This document shows, one piece after another, positions 6,035 to 12,449 of a DNA stretch of 14,208 nt (the stretch's first letter is position 1; each line of letters opens with the position of its first letter). This DNA is from Alphaproteobacteria bacterium (GTDB lineage: Bacteria > Pseudomonadota > Alphaproteobacteria > Rs-D84). Made by a program: the position numbers and the translations under genes. The stretch spans positions 1 through 14,208 of the forward strand of contig JAGBCZ010000019.1 in assembly GCA_017937735.1 (NCBI GenBank), read 5' to 3'. Under the pieces are notes generated by a model, which was given only the letters and a program-made list of their open reading frames with translations, ran no database searches and had not been told where the DNA came from.

Positions 6035-7324
6035 ATGTTGGATATAAAATTTATTCGTGAAAATCCAGACGCCGTAAAACAAGCATGTAAATTAAAAGGC
6101 TTTACAGATTATACAGATCAAATCTTAGAATTAGATGCACGTGTTCGTGAACTGAAAACAATCACACAAAGCAAGACTGCTGAAAAAAACAAAATCACAC
6201 GTGAAATACCAACCGCCACAGACAAGGCGCCATTGATTGCAAAATCCAAAGAAATCAATGCTGAAATTGCAAACGACATGGCAGAATTGGCAGACAAAGA
6301 AAATCAATTAAACGAACTGTTACACTGCACACCACAAATTCCATCAAAAGATGCCCCAATCGGTCGTGACGACACCGAAAATGTCGAGGTTTATCGTATC
6401 GGCACGCCACGTGAATTTGATTTTACACCACGCCCACAATGGGAATTGCTGGAAATGAACAACTGGTACAAACCAGAAAAAATCGCATCTATTTGTGGCA
6501 CACGCACATACGCCCTGTTTGGCGAAGCAGCCGAACTGGAACTGGCGATACAAACATACGTTATTCAGAAACTAATCGCCAAGGGATTTACATTTGTAAA
6601 TTGTCCTGCGATTACAAAACCACAAACAATATTTAATGCAGGTCACTTTATGGGCACAGACACATCCGTCATGACAGGCGATGTATTTATGCTGACAGAC
6701 ACAGACAGATGTTTGGCTGGAACCGCAGAAATTATTTTAAATTCGCTGCACAGTGACGAAGTTTTAAATGAAAAAGACCTGCCAATTAAATACGCCGGAT
6801 TTTCGCCATGTTTCCGCAAAGAAGCAGGCGCTGCAGGCCGTGACACACGTGGCATTGTCCGCATCCATCAATTTAACAAGGTTGAACAATATATCTATTG
6901 CACACCAGAACAGTCTGATGAAATGCACGAACATTTGTTACGCAACCTGTGCGAAATTATGGAAGATTTAGAATTACCATATCGTGTTATTGCGGCATGT
7001 ACGGGCGACATGGGATTTAACAAAGTAAAAATGCACGATGTAGAAGCATGGTTCCCAAGTGAAAACACATACCGTGAATTGGGTTCTTGTTCATCAATTG
7101 GCCAATTCCAAGCCCGCAGAACAAACACACGTTTCCGTGCAACAGACGGCAGCATGCAATTCTGCGCAACATTGAATAATACTGGTATTGCCCTGCCACG
7201 TGCAATTGTACCGGTCATTGAAAACCATCAAAATCCAGACGGTTCTGTAAATATACCAAAGGCATTACAACCACTGATGGGTGGCCGCACAAAAATCGGT
7301 GGAAAGCATAATCCCCTTCGCTAG
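6035..7324 (+). CDS. serS: Seryl-tRNA synthetase with an altered carboxy end
   Basis: This class II synthetase charges tRNA-Ser in the cytoplasm. The amino domain has the long helical hairpin (about residues 27-98) that grips the tRNA variable arm. The catalytic domain shows the family motifs: TAEI at 230-233, motif 2 FRKEAGAAGRDTRG at 260-273 followed by HQFNKVE, SCSSIGQFQARR at 351-362, and motif 3 with GIALPRAIVPVIENHQ at 384-399. At 429 residues it is of normal length. The last four residues (NPLR) come from an inserted element. The 41 bases before them are duplicated at 7767-7807, where the frame instead ends KH-stop just before a terminator. The ancestral product was therefore probably 425 residues ending GGKH. 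The enzyme should still work, since this tail lies beyond motif 3. Confidence 0.96.
   Translation: MLDIKFIRENPDAVKQACKLKGFTDYTDQILELDARVRELKTITQSKTAEKNKITREIPTATDKAPLIAKSKEINAEIANDMAELADKENQLNELLHCTPQIPSKDAPIGRDDTENVEVYRIGTPREFDFTPRPQWELLEMNNWYKPEKIASICGTRTYALFGEAAELELAIQTYVIQKLIAKGFTFVNCPAITKPQTIFNAGHFMGTDTSVMTGDVFMLTDTDRCLAGTAEIILNSLHSDEVLNEKDLPIKYAGFSPCFRKEAGAAGRDTRGIVRIHQFNKVEQYIYCTPEQSDEMHEHLLRNLCEIMEDLELPYRVIAACTGDMGFNKVKMHDVEAWFPSENTYRELGSCSSIGQFQARRTNTRFRATDGSMQFCATLNNTGIALPRAIVPVIENHQNPDGSVNIPKALQPLMGGRTKIGGKHNPLR
7269..7309 (+). repeat. 41-bp direct repeat, left copy (3' end of serS)
   Basis: These bases encode the last residues of the original seryl-tRNA synthetase (PLMGGRTKIGGKH). 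They are repeated at 7767-7807 with one difference (GGC against GGG, synonymous in the frame). The pair brackets the DUF559 element as a long target duplication would. Confidence 0.9.
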
Positions 7325-7361
7325 GCGAAGGGGTGGACGCGAATGCGGACGGGGTAGTGGT
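7310..7361 (+). repeat. Left terminal inverted repeat of the DUF559 element
   Basis: It contains three blocks shared in inverted form with 7719-7766: AATCCCCTTCG, GGCGAAGGGGTG and GGGGTAGTGGT (34 bases identical). The outer part is itself a palindrome, CCCCTTCGC-TAG-GCGAAGGGG (7313-7333), a 9-bp stem with a 3-base loop. It also supplies the serS stop codon (TAG, 7322-7324) and the purine-rich stretch before the DUF559 start. Confidence 0.85.
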
Positions 7362-7366
7362 AAATT

Positions 7367-7768
7367 ATGCATATAAAATTACCAGTAAATAAAGAACTAC
7401 GAAAAAACGCACGTGAATTACGCAAAAACTCTACCTTGTCCGAAGTCTTGCTATGGAATTTATTAAAGAATAAACGTGCAAACAATCTTGATTTTGATCG
7501 GCAAAAAATTATTGGTAATTACATTGTTGATTTTTACTGCCCCAAATTAAAACTTGTGATTGAAATCGATGGCTCTTCACACGACAACAAATATAAATAC
7601 GACAAAAAACGTCACAATTATCTAGAATCCCTCGGATTAAAAGTTATACACTTTGATGACCGTGATGTAAAATTTAATATTGATAAAGTTATACTTACTA
7701 TCGAAGAAATAATAAATAACCACTACCCCGCCCTAACGGGCACCCCTTCGCCAGACGAAGGGGATTAA
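7367..7768 (+). CDS. DUF559 / Vsr-like endonuclease-domain protein
   Basis: This 133-residue protein belongs to the DUF559 family, which has a restriction-endonuclease-like fold related to the Vsr very-short-patch repair nuclease. Family marks are TLSEVLLWNLLKNK at about 23-36, then IGNYIVDFYCPKLKLVIEIDG at about 49-69. The candidate acidic residues are Glu25, Asp55, Glu66 and Asp68, with His72 just after. YDKKRHNYLESLGLKVIHF follows at about 78-96. The carboxy tail (PALTGTPSPDEGD) is encoded by the right inverted repeat, and the stop codon runs into the direct repeat. The purine-rich GGGGTAGTGG (7351-7360) before the ATG comes from the left inverted repeat. It may nick or cut DNA to move its own element; that is inference. 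Nuclease activity has not been shown for most family members. Confidence 0.85.
   Translation: MHIKLPVNKELRKNARELRKNSTLSEVLLWNLLKNKRANNLDFDRQKIIGNYIVDFYCPKLKLVIEIDGSSHDNKYKYDKKRHNYLESLGLKVIHFDDRDVKFNIDKVILTIEEIINNHYPALTGTPSPDEGD
7719..7766 (-). repeat. Right terminal inverted repeat of the DUF559 element
   Basis: This is the reverse-complement partner of 7310-7361, with a 4-base difference in the internal spacer. It holds its own palindrome, CCCCTTCG-CCAGA-CGAAGGGG (7743-7763). It overlaps the last codons of the DUF559 gene, so protein tail and DNA end are the same sequence. Confidence 0.85.
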
Positions 7769-7807
7769 CCACTGATGGGTGGGCGCACAAAAATCGGTGG
7801 AAAGCAT
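7767..7807 (+). repeat. 41-bp direct repeat, right copy
   Basis: This is the second copy of the serS 3' end (40 of 41 bases match 7269-7309). It is followed by TA, giving the TAA that probably ended serS before the insertion, and then by the intrinsic terminator. Confidence 0.9.
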
Positions 7808-7810
7808 TAA

Positions 7811-7834
7811 AAAAACTCCCGTTTGGGAGTTTTT
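7811..7834. terminator. Bidirectional intrinsic terminator of serS and the convergent gene
   Basis: AAAAACTCCC, loop GTTT, GGGAGTTTTT: a 10-bp stem followed by more T on the plus strand, and by a T run on the minus strand as well. It separates serS plus its inserted element from the convergent gene at 7837-8355. Confidence 0.9.
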
Positions 7835-7836
7835 TT

Positions 7837-8355
7837 TTATTTTTGAAATGCCTGTTTCATTTCAACAAATGGTCTGGCAAAACAATTTGCAGATTCAACA
7901 GCTAATTGATTTTTATATTTCTTTGCCTTTTCAACAATTTCTGTTGCGTATGTATCACTGCGTGTATCATACATCCACTGTTGAACAGATTTGCAAAAGT
8001 TATAATAATCGCGACCATTACCATCAAAGAATACACCTAATGCCTTGTGCCAAACAATACCCGTTGGGTCCTGAACAATATAATAGGCACTGGACAAATC
8101 ATGTAATTTTTTCTGTTGTGCGTATTCCATTGCACGTTGATTCCATGCTGCTTCTGTACTTTCACGAGAAAAGTATGCATCTGGATTTTTTGCAACATGT
8201 TCCATGTCCACCAAACTGCGCGCCGCATCACAACGCTGCTGTAAATTCATATTTTTCCAAAATGGTTTAATACGAACACGTGCCAAATCTGTTAAACTTT
8301 TCAAACCTGATTTTATTGCACTGCGCACTTCTTGTTCCTGATATTTCTTATACAT
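7837..8355 (-). CDS. Unrecognised cytoplasmic protein, 172 residues
   Basis: I do not recognise a family. The product is charged and looks mainly helical, with no signal peptide or membrane segment. Aromatic stretches include AWNQRAMEYAQQKK, SAYYIVQDPTGIVWHKALGVFF and YYNFCKSVQQWMYDTRSDTY. I chose the ATG at the complement of 8353-8355 because AAAGGAG (complement of 8364-8370) lies 8 bases upstream. The open frame continues upstream to 8682, but that part would run antisense through the promoter and start of typA, so it is not used. The stop codon abuts the bidirectional terminator at 7811-7834. A plausible promoter lies at 8399-8426. It is divergent from typA. Confidence 0.75.
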   Translation of the reverse strand: MYKKYQEQEVRSAIKSGLKSLTDLARVRIKPFWKNMNLQQRCDAARSLVDMEHVAKNPDAYFSRESTEAAWNQRAMEYAQQKKLHDLSSAYYIVQDPTGIVWHKALGVFFDGNGRDYYNFCKSVQQWMYDTRSDTYATEIVEKAKKYKNQLAVESANCFARPFVEMKQAFQK

Positions 8356-8398
8356 CTTTCTAACTCCTTTAGTTATCGTTACACCACTGTCACAATTA

Positions 8399-8426
8399 AA
8401 TATAGACAAATTATACAAAATGTCAA
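8399..8426 (-). promoter_or_regulatory. Candidate promoter of the 172-residue gene
   Basis: On the minus strand a consensus TTGACA (complement of 8421-8426) is followed after 16 bases by TATATT (complement of 8399-8404). A TATAAT inside the spacer (complement of 8410-8415) is too close to this -35 but might serve another start. Confidence 0.5.
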
Positions 8427-8506
8427 TACTTATATCTAATATTTCTTGAAAAAAGGAAATTTTAGGTATACCCTGTATTGGCAATTTAAAAATATGGGGC
8501 AAAATT

Positions 8507-10339
8507 ATGAAGATACGCAATATTGCAATTATTGCACACGTTGACCATGGCAAAACAACATTGGTTGACAATATGTTAAAGCAAGCAGGTACATTCCGTG
8601 AACACGAAAAAGTCGAAGATCGTGTTATGGACAGCGGTGACATTGAACGTGAACGTGGCATTACAATTTCTGCAAAACCCACATCTATTCAATGGGGCGA
8701 ATACAAGATTAACATTGTTGACACACCTGGGCACGCTGACTTTGGTGGCGAAGTTGAACGTATTCTGTCCATGGTTGATGGCGTGGTTTTATTGGTTGAC
8801 AGTGCCGAAGGCCCACTGCCCCAAACCAAGTTTGTATTATCCAAGGCATTAAAACTGGGTCTGCGTCCAATTGTTTGCATTAACAAGGTTGACCGTGCCG
8901 ATGCCAGACCAGACGAAGTTTTAACAGAAACATTTGACTTGTTCGACAAACTGGGCGCCACAGATTCACAACTTGATTTCCCATATTTATATTCTGTTGG
9001 CCGTGACGGTTGGGCGGTTCGCAATTTGAACGATGACAAGAAAGATTTAACCCCCTTGTTCCAGTTAATTGTTGATCATGTTCCTGCACCAGATTGCAAC
9101 GGTGAACGCTGTCAGTTAGATGCACCATTTACAATGCTGGCAACAACACTGGAAGCAGACCCATACGTTGGCCGCATATTGACAGGGAAAATTGAATCAG
9201 GCACCGTTCGTGTTGGCCAATCTGTCAAAGCAATCAATCGTAATGGCGAATTTATTGAAAATGCAAAAATCACAAAAATTATTGAACATCGTGGCGTTGA
9301 AAAAGTATCTCGTGACAGCGCATCTGCCGGCGACATTGTTGTCGTTGCTGGTTTTTCCAAGGCAACTGTGGCAGATACATTATGTGACCCATCTGTCACC
9401 GAACCAATTCCTGCGATGCCAATTGACCCACCAACCCTGACGATGACATTTTTTGTAAACACATCACCATTGGCGGGCAAATCTGGTAAAAAATTAACAT
9501 CCCGTATGATTGGTGAACGCCTGTTCAAAGAAGCGGAAACAAACATCGCATTAAGGGTTGAACAAAGCGAAAATAACGAAGCGTTCGAAGTATCTGGCCG
9601 TGGCGAATTACAACTGGGTATTTTAATTGAAACAATGCGCCGCGAAGGTTTTGAATTATCTGTATCACGTCCACGTGTTGTAATGCAGACAAATGAAAAC
9701 GGCGAAAAACTGGAACCAATCGAAGATGTTGTAATTGACGTTGATGACGAATTCAGCGGTGTTGTTATTGAAAAGATGACCAAGCGCAAGGCAACAATTA
9801 CTGAAATGAAGGCATCTGGCGGTGGCAAAACACGTATTGTATTTTCTGCACCATCACGTGGTCTGATTGGATATTTATCAGAATTCCGCACAGACACACG
9901 TGGCACAGGTATTATGAATCGTGTATTTGATAAATATGACGTTTATCGTGGCGCCATCCAACAATATCGCCCGGGCGTATTGGTATCCATGGAAAAAGGC
10001 AGCGCTGCAACATATGCATTATTTAATTTGCAACCACGTGGCACACTGTTTATCGAACCACAGACCGAGGTTTATTCTGGCATGATTATCGGCGAACACA
10101 GCAAAGAAAACGACTTGGAAGTTAATCCGATAAAAGGTAAAGAATTGACCAATATGCGTTCTGTTACTGCGGATGAAAAATTGTTCTTGGCCCCACCCCG
10201 CCGTATATCATTGGAAGAAGCACTGTCATATATCTTGGATGACGAACTGGTTGAAATCACACCAGACACAATTCGTCTGCGCAAGAAGGAACTGGACAGT
10301 AACACACGTAAAAAGTTAAAAAAACATATCGAAGAATAA
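8507..10339 (+). CDS. typA: Ribosome-associated GTPase TypA/BipA
   Basis: This translation-factor GTPase resembles EF-G and LepA. It binds the ribosome and acts in 50S assembly and in stress or low-temperature growth. The 610 residues match the family length. The GTPase motifs are complete: AHVDHGKT at 10-17, RERGIT in switch I at about 48-53, DTPGH at 72-76 and NKVD at 126-129. After the G domain come the beta-barrel domain II (about 195-300, with DPYVGRILTGKIESG), the domain III/V region (SGRGELQLGILIETMRREGFEL, then APSRGLIGYLSEFRTDTRGTG) and the BipA-specific carboxy domain (TNMRSV.., EEALSYILDDELVEITPDTIRLRK). No strong ribosome site is seen; GGGG at 8496-8499 is the nearest. A strong terminator follows directly. 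Confidence 0.97.
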   Translation: MKIRNIAIIAHVDHGKTTLVDNMLKQAGTFREHEKVEDRVMDSGDIERERGITISAKPTSIQWGEYKINIVDTPGHADFGGEVERILSMVDGVVLLVDSAEGPLPQTKFVLSKALKLGLRPIVCINKVDRADARPDEVLTETFDLFDKLGATDSQLDFPYLYSVGRDGWAVRNLNDDKKDLTPLFQLIVDHVPAPDCNGERCQLDAPFTMLATTLEADPYVGRILTGKIESGTVRVGQSVKAINRNGEFIENAKITKIIEHRGVEKVSRDSASAGDIVVVAGFSKATVADTLCDPSVTEPIPAMPIDPPTLTMTFFVNTSPLAGKSGKKLTSRMIGERLFKEAETNIALRVEQSENNEAFEVSGRGELQLGILIETMRREGFELSVSRPRVVMQTNENGEKLEPIEDVVIDVDDEFSGVVIEKMTKRKATITEMKASGGGKTRIVFSAPSRGLIGYLSEFRTDTRGTGIMNRVFDKYDVYRGAIQQYRPGVLVSMEKGSAATYALFNLQPRGTLFIEPQTEVYSGMIIGEHSKENDLEVNPIKGKELTNMRSVTADEKLFLAPPRRISLEEALSYILDDELVEITPDTIRLRKKELDSNTRKKLKKHIEE

Positions 10340-10360
10340 AAACGCCCATTGGGCGTTTTT
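10338..10360 (+). terminator. Intrinsic terminator of typA
   Basis: AAAAACGCCC (10338-10347), loop ATT, GGGCGTTTTT (10351-10360). The stem begins inside the typA stop codon. The A run on the 5' side could also stop minus-strand transcription. Confidence 0.9.
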
Positions 10361-10368
10361 ATTTATTC

Positions 10369-10398
10369 CACCACTTGCCACTTGCACTTACCACTTGT
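10369..10398 (-). repeat. Dispersed AGTG-type intergenic repeat, inverted copy
   Basis: Read on the minus strand this is a run of AAGTGG / TAAGTG / CAAGTGG units, related to the 17-base repeat at 4672-4688 and 12413-12429. It supplies the TTGCAC -35 of the RNA promoter that follows. Confidence 0.45.
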
Positions 10399-10410
10399 TT
10401 ACTTTATAAT
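10382..10410 (+). promoter_or_regulatory. Strong sigma-70-like promoter of the structured RNA
   Basis: TTGCAC (10382-10387), 17 bases, TATAAT (10405-10410). It is one of the strongest promoters in the window by eye, and it directs transcription from about 10417 into a region without a gene. Confidence 0.7.
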
Positions 10411-10416
10411 ACCCAT

Positions 10417-10588
10417 GCACAGGTGATTTTATCTGTGTGGGGTGTCACAACCCATTAGACTTGTCTGGTATGACATAAAACTACCTCCAACCCGTGGGTT
10501 GGAGGGTTGCGAATATATTGAATAAGCAACACTATTAGTCTAATAGTTGTGAACCTCCAACCGCTTTTGATTTTTCTGGGCGGTTTTT
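10417..10588 (+). ncRNA. Structured RNA or switch-like leader of about 170 nt
   Basis: A strong promoter and an intrinsic terminator bracket a stretch with no long frame but many hairpins. CACAG pairs with CTGTG (10418-10437). TGTCA pairs with TGACA (10443-10475) and encloses ATTAGA-CTTG-TCTGGT. CCTCCAACC (10484-10492) pairs with GGTTGGAGG (10497-10505), GTTGC with GCAAC (10507-10529), and ACTATTA with TAATAGT (10530-10546). CCTCCAACC occurs a second time at 10554-10562, overlapping the left arm of the terminator, so GGTTGGAGG can pair with either copy. Pairing with the second copy would break the terminator and allow reading into the 60-residue gene. The alternative is a free small RNA whose CCTCC segments target Shine-Dalgarno sequences. 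I do not recognise it as 6S, SRP RNA, tmRNA or a known riboswitch. Confidence 0.6.
10559..10588 (+). terminator. Conditional intrinsic terminator at the end of the structured RNA
   Basis: AACCGC (10559-10564) pairs with GCGGTT (10580-10585) across a 15-base loop, and the T run reaches 10588. The stem is short, and its left arm overlaps the second CCTCCAACC, which makes it a good candidate for an attenuator. Confidence 0.55.
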
Positions 10589-10615
10589 GTTTATTAAAAC
10601 ACAATGGGGGTTATT

Positions 10616-10798
10616 ATGTCTGCAAAATATGTACCATACGGCTGTCAGTCCCGTCCAACACGCACAGAAGTAATTGAAGCGTTAATTGATGCAAATATCA
10701 CATTAAAAAAAGTTACAAAAAAATTGGATAAAATCTTTAAACGTGAACAGGCACACATCTTACAAAAAGAACGAAAACAAGTAACTAGTGATAAGTGA
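10616..10798 (+). CDS. Small basic protein of unknown function, 60 residues
   Basis: I do not recognise a family. The product starts MSAKYVPYGCQSRPTRTEV, then forms what looks like one long basic helix rich in Lys (ANITLKKVTKKLDKIFKREQ) with heptad-like spacing of Ile and Leu, possibly a short coiled coil. I prefer the ATG at 10616, since GGGGG (10606-10610) could serve as a weak ribosome site. An in-frame ATG at 10604 would add four residues but has no ribosome site. No separate promoter is seen, so expression probably depends on readthrough from the structured RNA. Its last codons (VTSDK) fall in an ACTAGTGATAAGTG stretch that resembles the dispersed intergenic repeat, so the end of the gene may have been changed by that repeat. 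Confidence 0.55.
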   Translation: MSAKYVPYGCQSRPTRTEVIEALIDANITLKKVTKKLDKIFKREQAHILQKERKQVTSDK

Positions 10799-10826
10799 AT
10801 GCTATAATTCTATTATGTTAAATAAT

Positions 10827-10852
10827 AAAAATCCCCCAAACGGGGGATTTTT
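10827..10852. terminator. Bidirectional intrinsic terminator
   Basis: AAAAATCCCCC (10827-10837), loop AAAC, GGGGGATTTTT (10842-10852). It serves the small gene on the plus strand and the Cys-rich gene on the minus strand, whose stop codon overlaps it. Confidence 0.9.
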
Positions 10853-12329
10853 ATTGAATACCAACCCTGAATTCATCGCCCCAACCCGCAACGGGCTGAC
10901 CGCCGATGACACATTTCAAATCTTCAAAACCATCTTCAACTTGATTTTTCTTCATAACACTGCTGGTAATTAAACCACCCGCTGTACCCAATACAACCGC
11001 TGCAATCGAATCAGACGCAAGACGGGCTGTATTAAATTCACCTTGGGCGTTTTTCCAAACACTGACATCAAACCCAGCCTTGATACCATCCAACACTTTA
11101 CCCGCCGCAATAACCGCAGCACGTGATTTAGCATCACCTGAATTATCGCCTATAACCGGTGCCTGACAATTCATTTCAACCGCCAGCGCAACCTGATTAG
11201 ATATTTTATTGTACTGTTCGACCGTTGCATTTGGGTTGTTACACAACATTTCAAATTCTTGTATCAGTTGTAACATCATTTGATTGTCTTTACAATTTAC
11301 CTTAAACAGGTTAATCGACAAGAAGTCAGAATTGTCACATCTAAACACTGTTATACCGCCATTATCACCACCTGATTCTGGTACGACACATGCCCCCTTG
11401 CCATCAAGAATCTTAAATTCTTTGTTATTCCCAACACAATTACATTTTGCGCCATCCCACGTTGCAACAGATGTCGGCAAATCACAGCACGCTTTACCTT
11501 CTGCGGACGAACGTTTTGACTTGCATGATTGTGGGTCTGGTTTCACAGGATCTGGTTTTACTGGCCCTGGGGTTACCCCTTGTCCCCTGACAGCATAACA
11601 TACATCATTTGTAACATAATATGTACTGCCAGATAGACCGTATGCACGTTCTGTTTTTTTAACATAAATATCCTTGTCACCAAATGTGGTTACCAAAACC
11701 CTATTATCCAACGAAGTACATCCTGGCAAACCGCTGTTCCATCCATCACGCCATAAATCTCCACCCTCAGTCGAACATTTATATATTTTTGGATCTGTTA
11801 TCGTTTGATTTTTGTGTACGTGCGTTCCTGTAATAACAACCATTTGATTATTACCACAGTTATTCTTATTATATCCACCGCAAACCAGCGCTTCTTTATT
11901 ATTATGATGCGCAGTTGTTGGGAACAAATATTCATTAGAAACCCTGAACGATATGGCATCCATATTCCGAACCACACAATTATAATCACTAGACTTTATT
12001 AAACATTCACCGTCTTCCAAATAATACCCAGATTTACATTCAGCCGCCTTACACAATGCCTTTTTATCTGTTGTGCACCACAATTCATATTTAACCGCAT
12101 TATCACCTATCACAGAAATATTACGTTTTTCGCAATCGGTTCTTGAAACAAAACTATGATACTTCTCGCCTGGTTTTAGATTTGCAAAACCTGGAATTAC
12201 ACACCGTCCCTTTTGTCCATCCCATCTAGCAGATATATTAACTTTTTCCTTTATCGGCTGTCCCATACACACGTCCGTTCCCATAACAAGAACACAAACA
12301 AAAGATAACAACATTGAAAATTTTTTCAT
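10851..12329 (-). CDS. Secreted Cys-rich protein with a carboxy Gly-rich membrane segment
   Basis: This 492-residue protein has a signal peptide (MKKFSMLLSFVCVLVMGTDVCMG, cleavage predicted near residue 23; no proper lipobox). The mature part has 23 Cys, so it is probably disulfide-bonded outside the cytoplasm. A first Cys-rich region (about 35-120, with RWDGQKGRCVIPGF and CKSGYYLEDGECL) is followed by a middle domain and a PGPVKPDPVKPDPQ linker at 254-267. A second module similar to the first then appears: CCDLPTSVATWDGAKCNC at 281-298, with GKGACVVP. Near the end, SIAAVVLGTAGGLITSSVM (441-459) is hydrophobic and Gly-rich. The tail GFEDLKCVIGGQPVAGWGDEF looks like a conserved ending. No family is named with confidence; a surface or adhesion role is a guess. 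GGATGGGAA precedes the ATG. Confidence 0.7.
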   Translation of the reverse strand: MKKFSMLLSFVCVLVMGTDVCMGQPIKEKVNISARWDGQKGRCVIPGFANLKPGEKYHSFVSRTDCEKRNISVIGDNAVKYELWCTTDKKALCKAAECKSGYYLEDGECLIKSSDYNCVVRNMDAISFRVSNEYLFPTTAHHNNKEALVCGGYNKNNCGNNQMVVITGTHVHKNQTITDPKIYKCSTEGGDLWRDGWNSGLPGCTSLDNRVLVTTFGDKDIYVKKTERAYGLSGSTYYVTNDVCYAVRGQGVTPGPVKPDPVKPDPQSCKSKRSSAEGKACCDLPTSVATWDGAKCNCVGNNKEFKILDGKGACVVPESGGDNGGITVFRCDNSDFLSINLFKVNCKDNQMMLQLIQEFEMLCNNPNATVEQYNKISNQVALAVEMNCQAPVIGDNSGDAKSRAAVIAAGKVLDGIKAGFDVSVWKNAQGEFNTARLASDSIAAVVLGTAGGLITSSVMKKNQVEDGFEDLKCVIGGQPVAGWGDEFRVGIQ

Positions 12330-12354
12330 ATTCCCATCCTATTCTATCCCTGTT

Positions 12355-12383
12355 ATTTTATCACAATTTAGGCTATGTTCCAA
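12355..12383 (-). promoter_or_regulatory. Promoter of the Cys-rich protein gene
   Basis: On the minus strand TTGGAA (complement of 12378-12383), 17 bases, TAAAAT (complement of 12355-12360), about 26 bases before the start codon. Confidence 0.55.
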
Positions 12384-12400
12384 GTGCTATTTACCGGACA

Positions 12401-12437
12401 AGTGCCTGTGGTTAGTGTAAGTGGTTAGTGGCTAGTG
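12401..12437 (+). repeat. Dispersed AGTG-type intergenic repeat, copy 2
   Basis: This run of GTGGTTAGTG-like units holds an exact 17-base match (12413-12429) to 4672-4688. It lies just beyond the 3' end of dnaA. CAAGTGC also occurs twice nearby (12381-12387 and 12399-12405). No clear intrinsic terminator for dnaA is visible in this spacer. Confidence 0.6.
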
Positions 12438-12449
12438 TCGGCAGGATTT

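Larger units (their letters stand above)
7310..7766. mobile_element. DUF559 insertion element in the 3' end of serS
   Basis: This 457-bp segment interrupts serS immediately before its original stop. It has an imperfect terminal inverted repeat of about 50 bp at each end, one endonuclease-like gene filling the middle, and a 41-bp direct repeat outside. Removing one direct repeat plus the element (498 bp) would restore a normal serS ending in TAA right before its terminator. No transposase is present. The direct repeat is much longer than common transposon target duplications, so break repair or a homing-like event is more likely than standard transposition. Its GC-rich ends stand out from the AT-rich surroundings. 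DUF559 genes are, as I recall, often associated with palindromic repeats in bacterial genomes, but I cannot name this element. Confidence 0.75.

Noticed and set aside
7310..7766. Standard insertion sequence
   Set aside because: There is no transposase motif, and the 41-bp direct repeat is much longer than usual target duplications.
7779..8270. 163-codon plus-strand frame after serS
   Set aside because: It starts inside the duplicated serS end, crosses the terminator and is antisense to the 172-residue gene; the protein lacks domain character.
8356..8682. Amino-terminal extension of the minus-strand frame to 281 residues
   Set aside because: It would run antisense across the typA start and promoter region. 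A good ribosome site marks the internal ATG at 8355, so the 172-residue form is used.
9112..9906. 264-codon open frame antisense to typA
   Set aside because: The product is low-complexity Ser/Thr/Ile-rich, and the frame is a shadow of the strongly conserved typA coding sequence.
10417..10588. Identification of the structured RNA as 6S, SRP RNA or tmRNA
   Set aside because: It lacks the long single duplex of 6S, the GGTCAGG..GGAAGGNAGC core of SRP RNA and a tag-peptide frame, so it is left unnamed.
10803..10808. TATAAT after the 60-residue gene as a promoter
   Set aside because: There is no -35 at a suitable distance, and a bidirectional terminator follows immediately.
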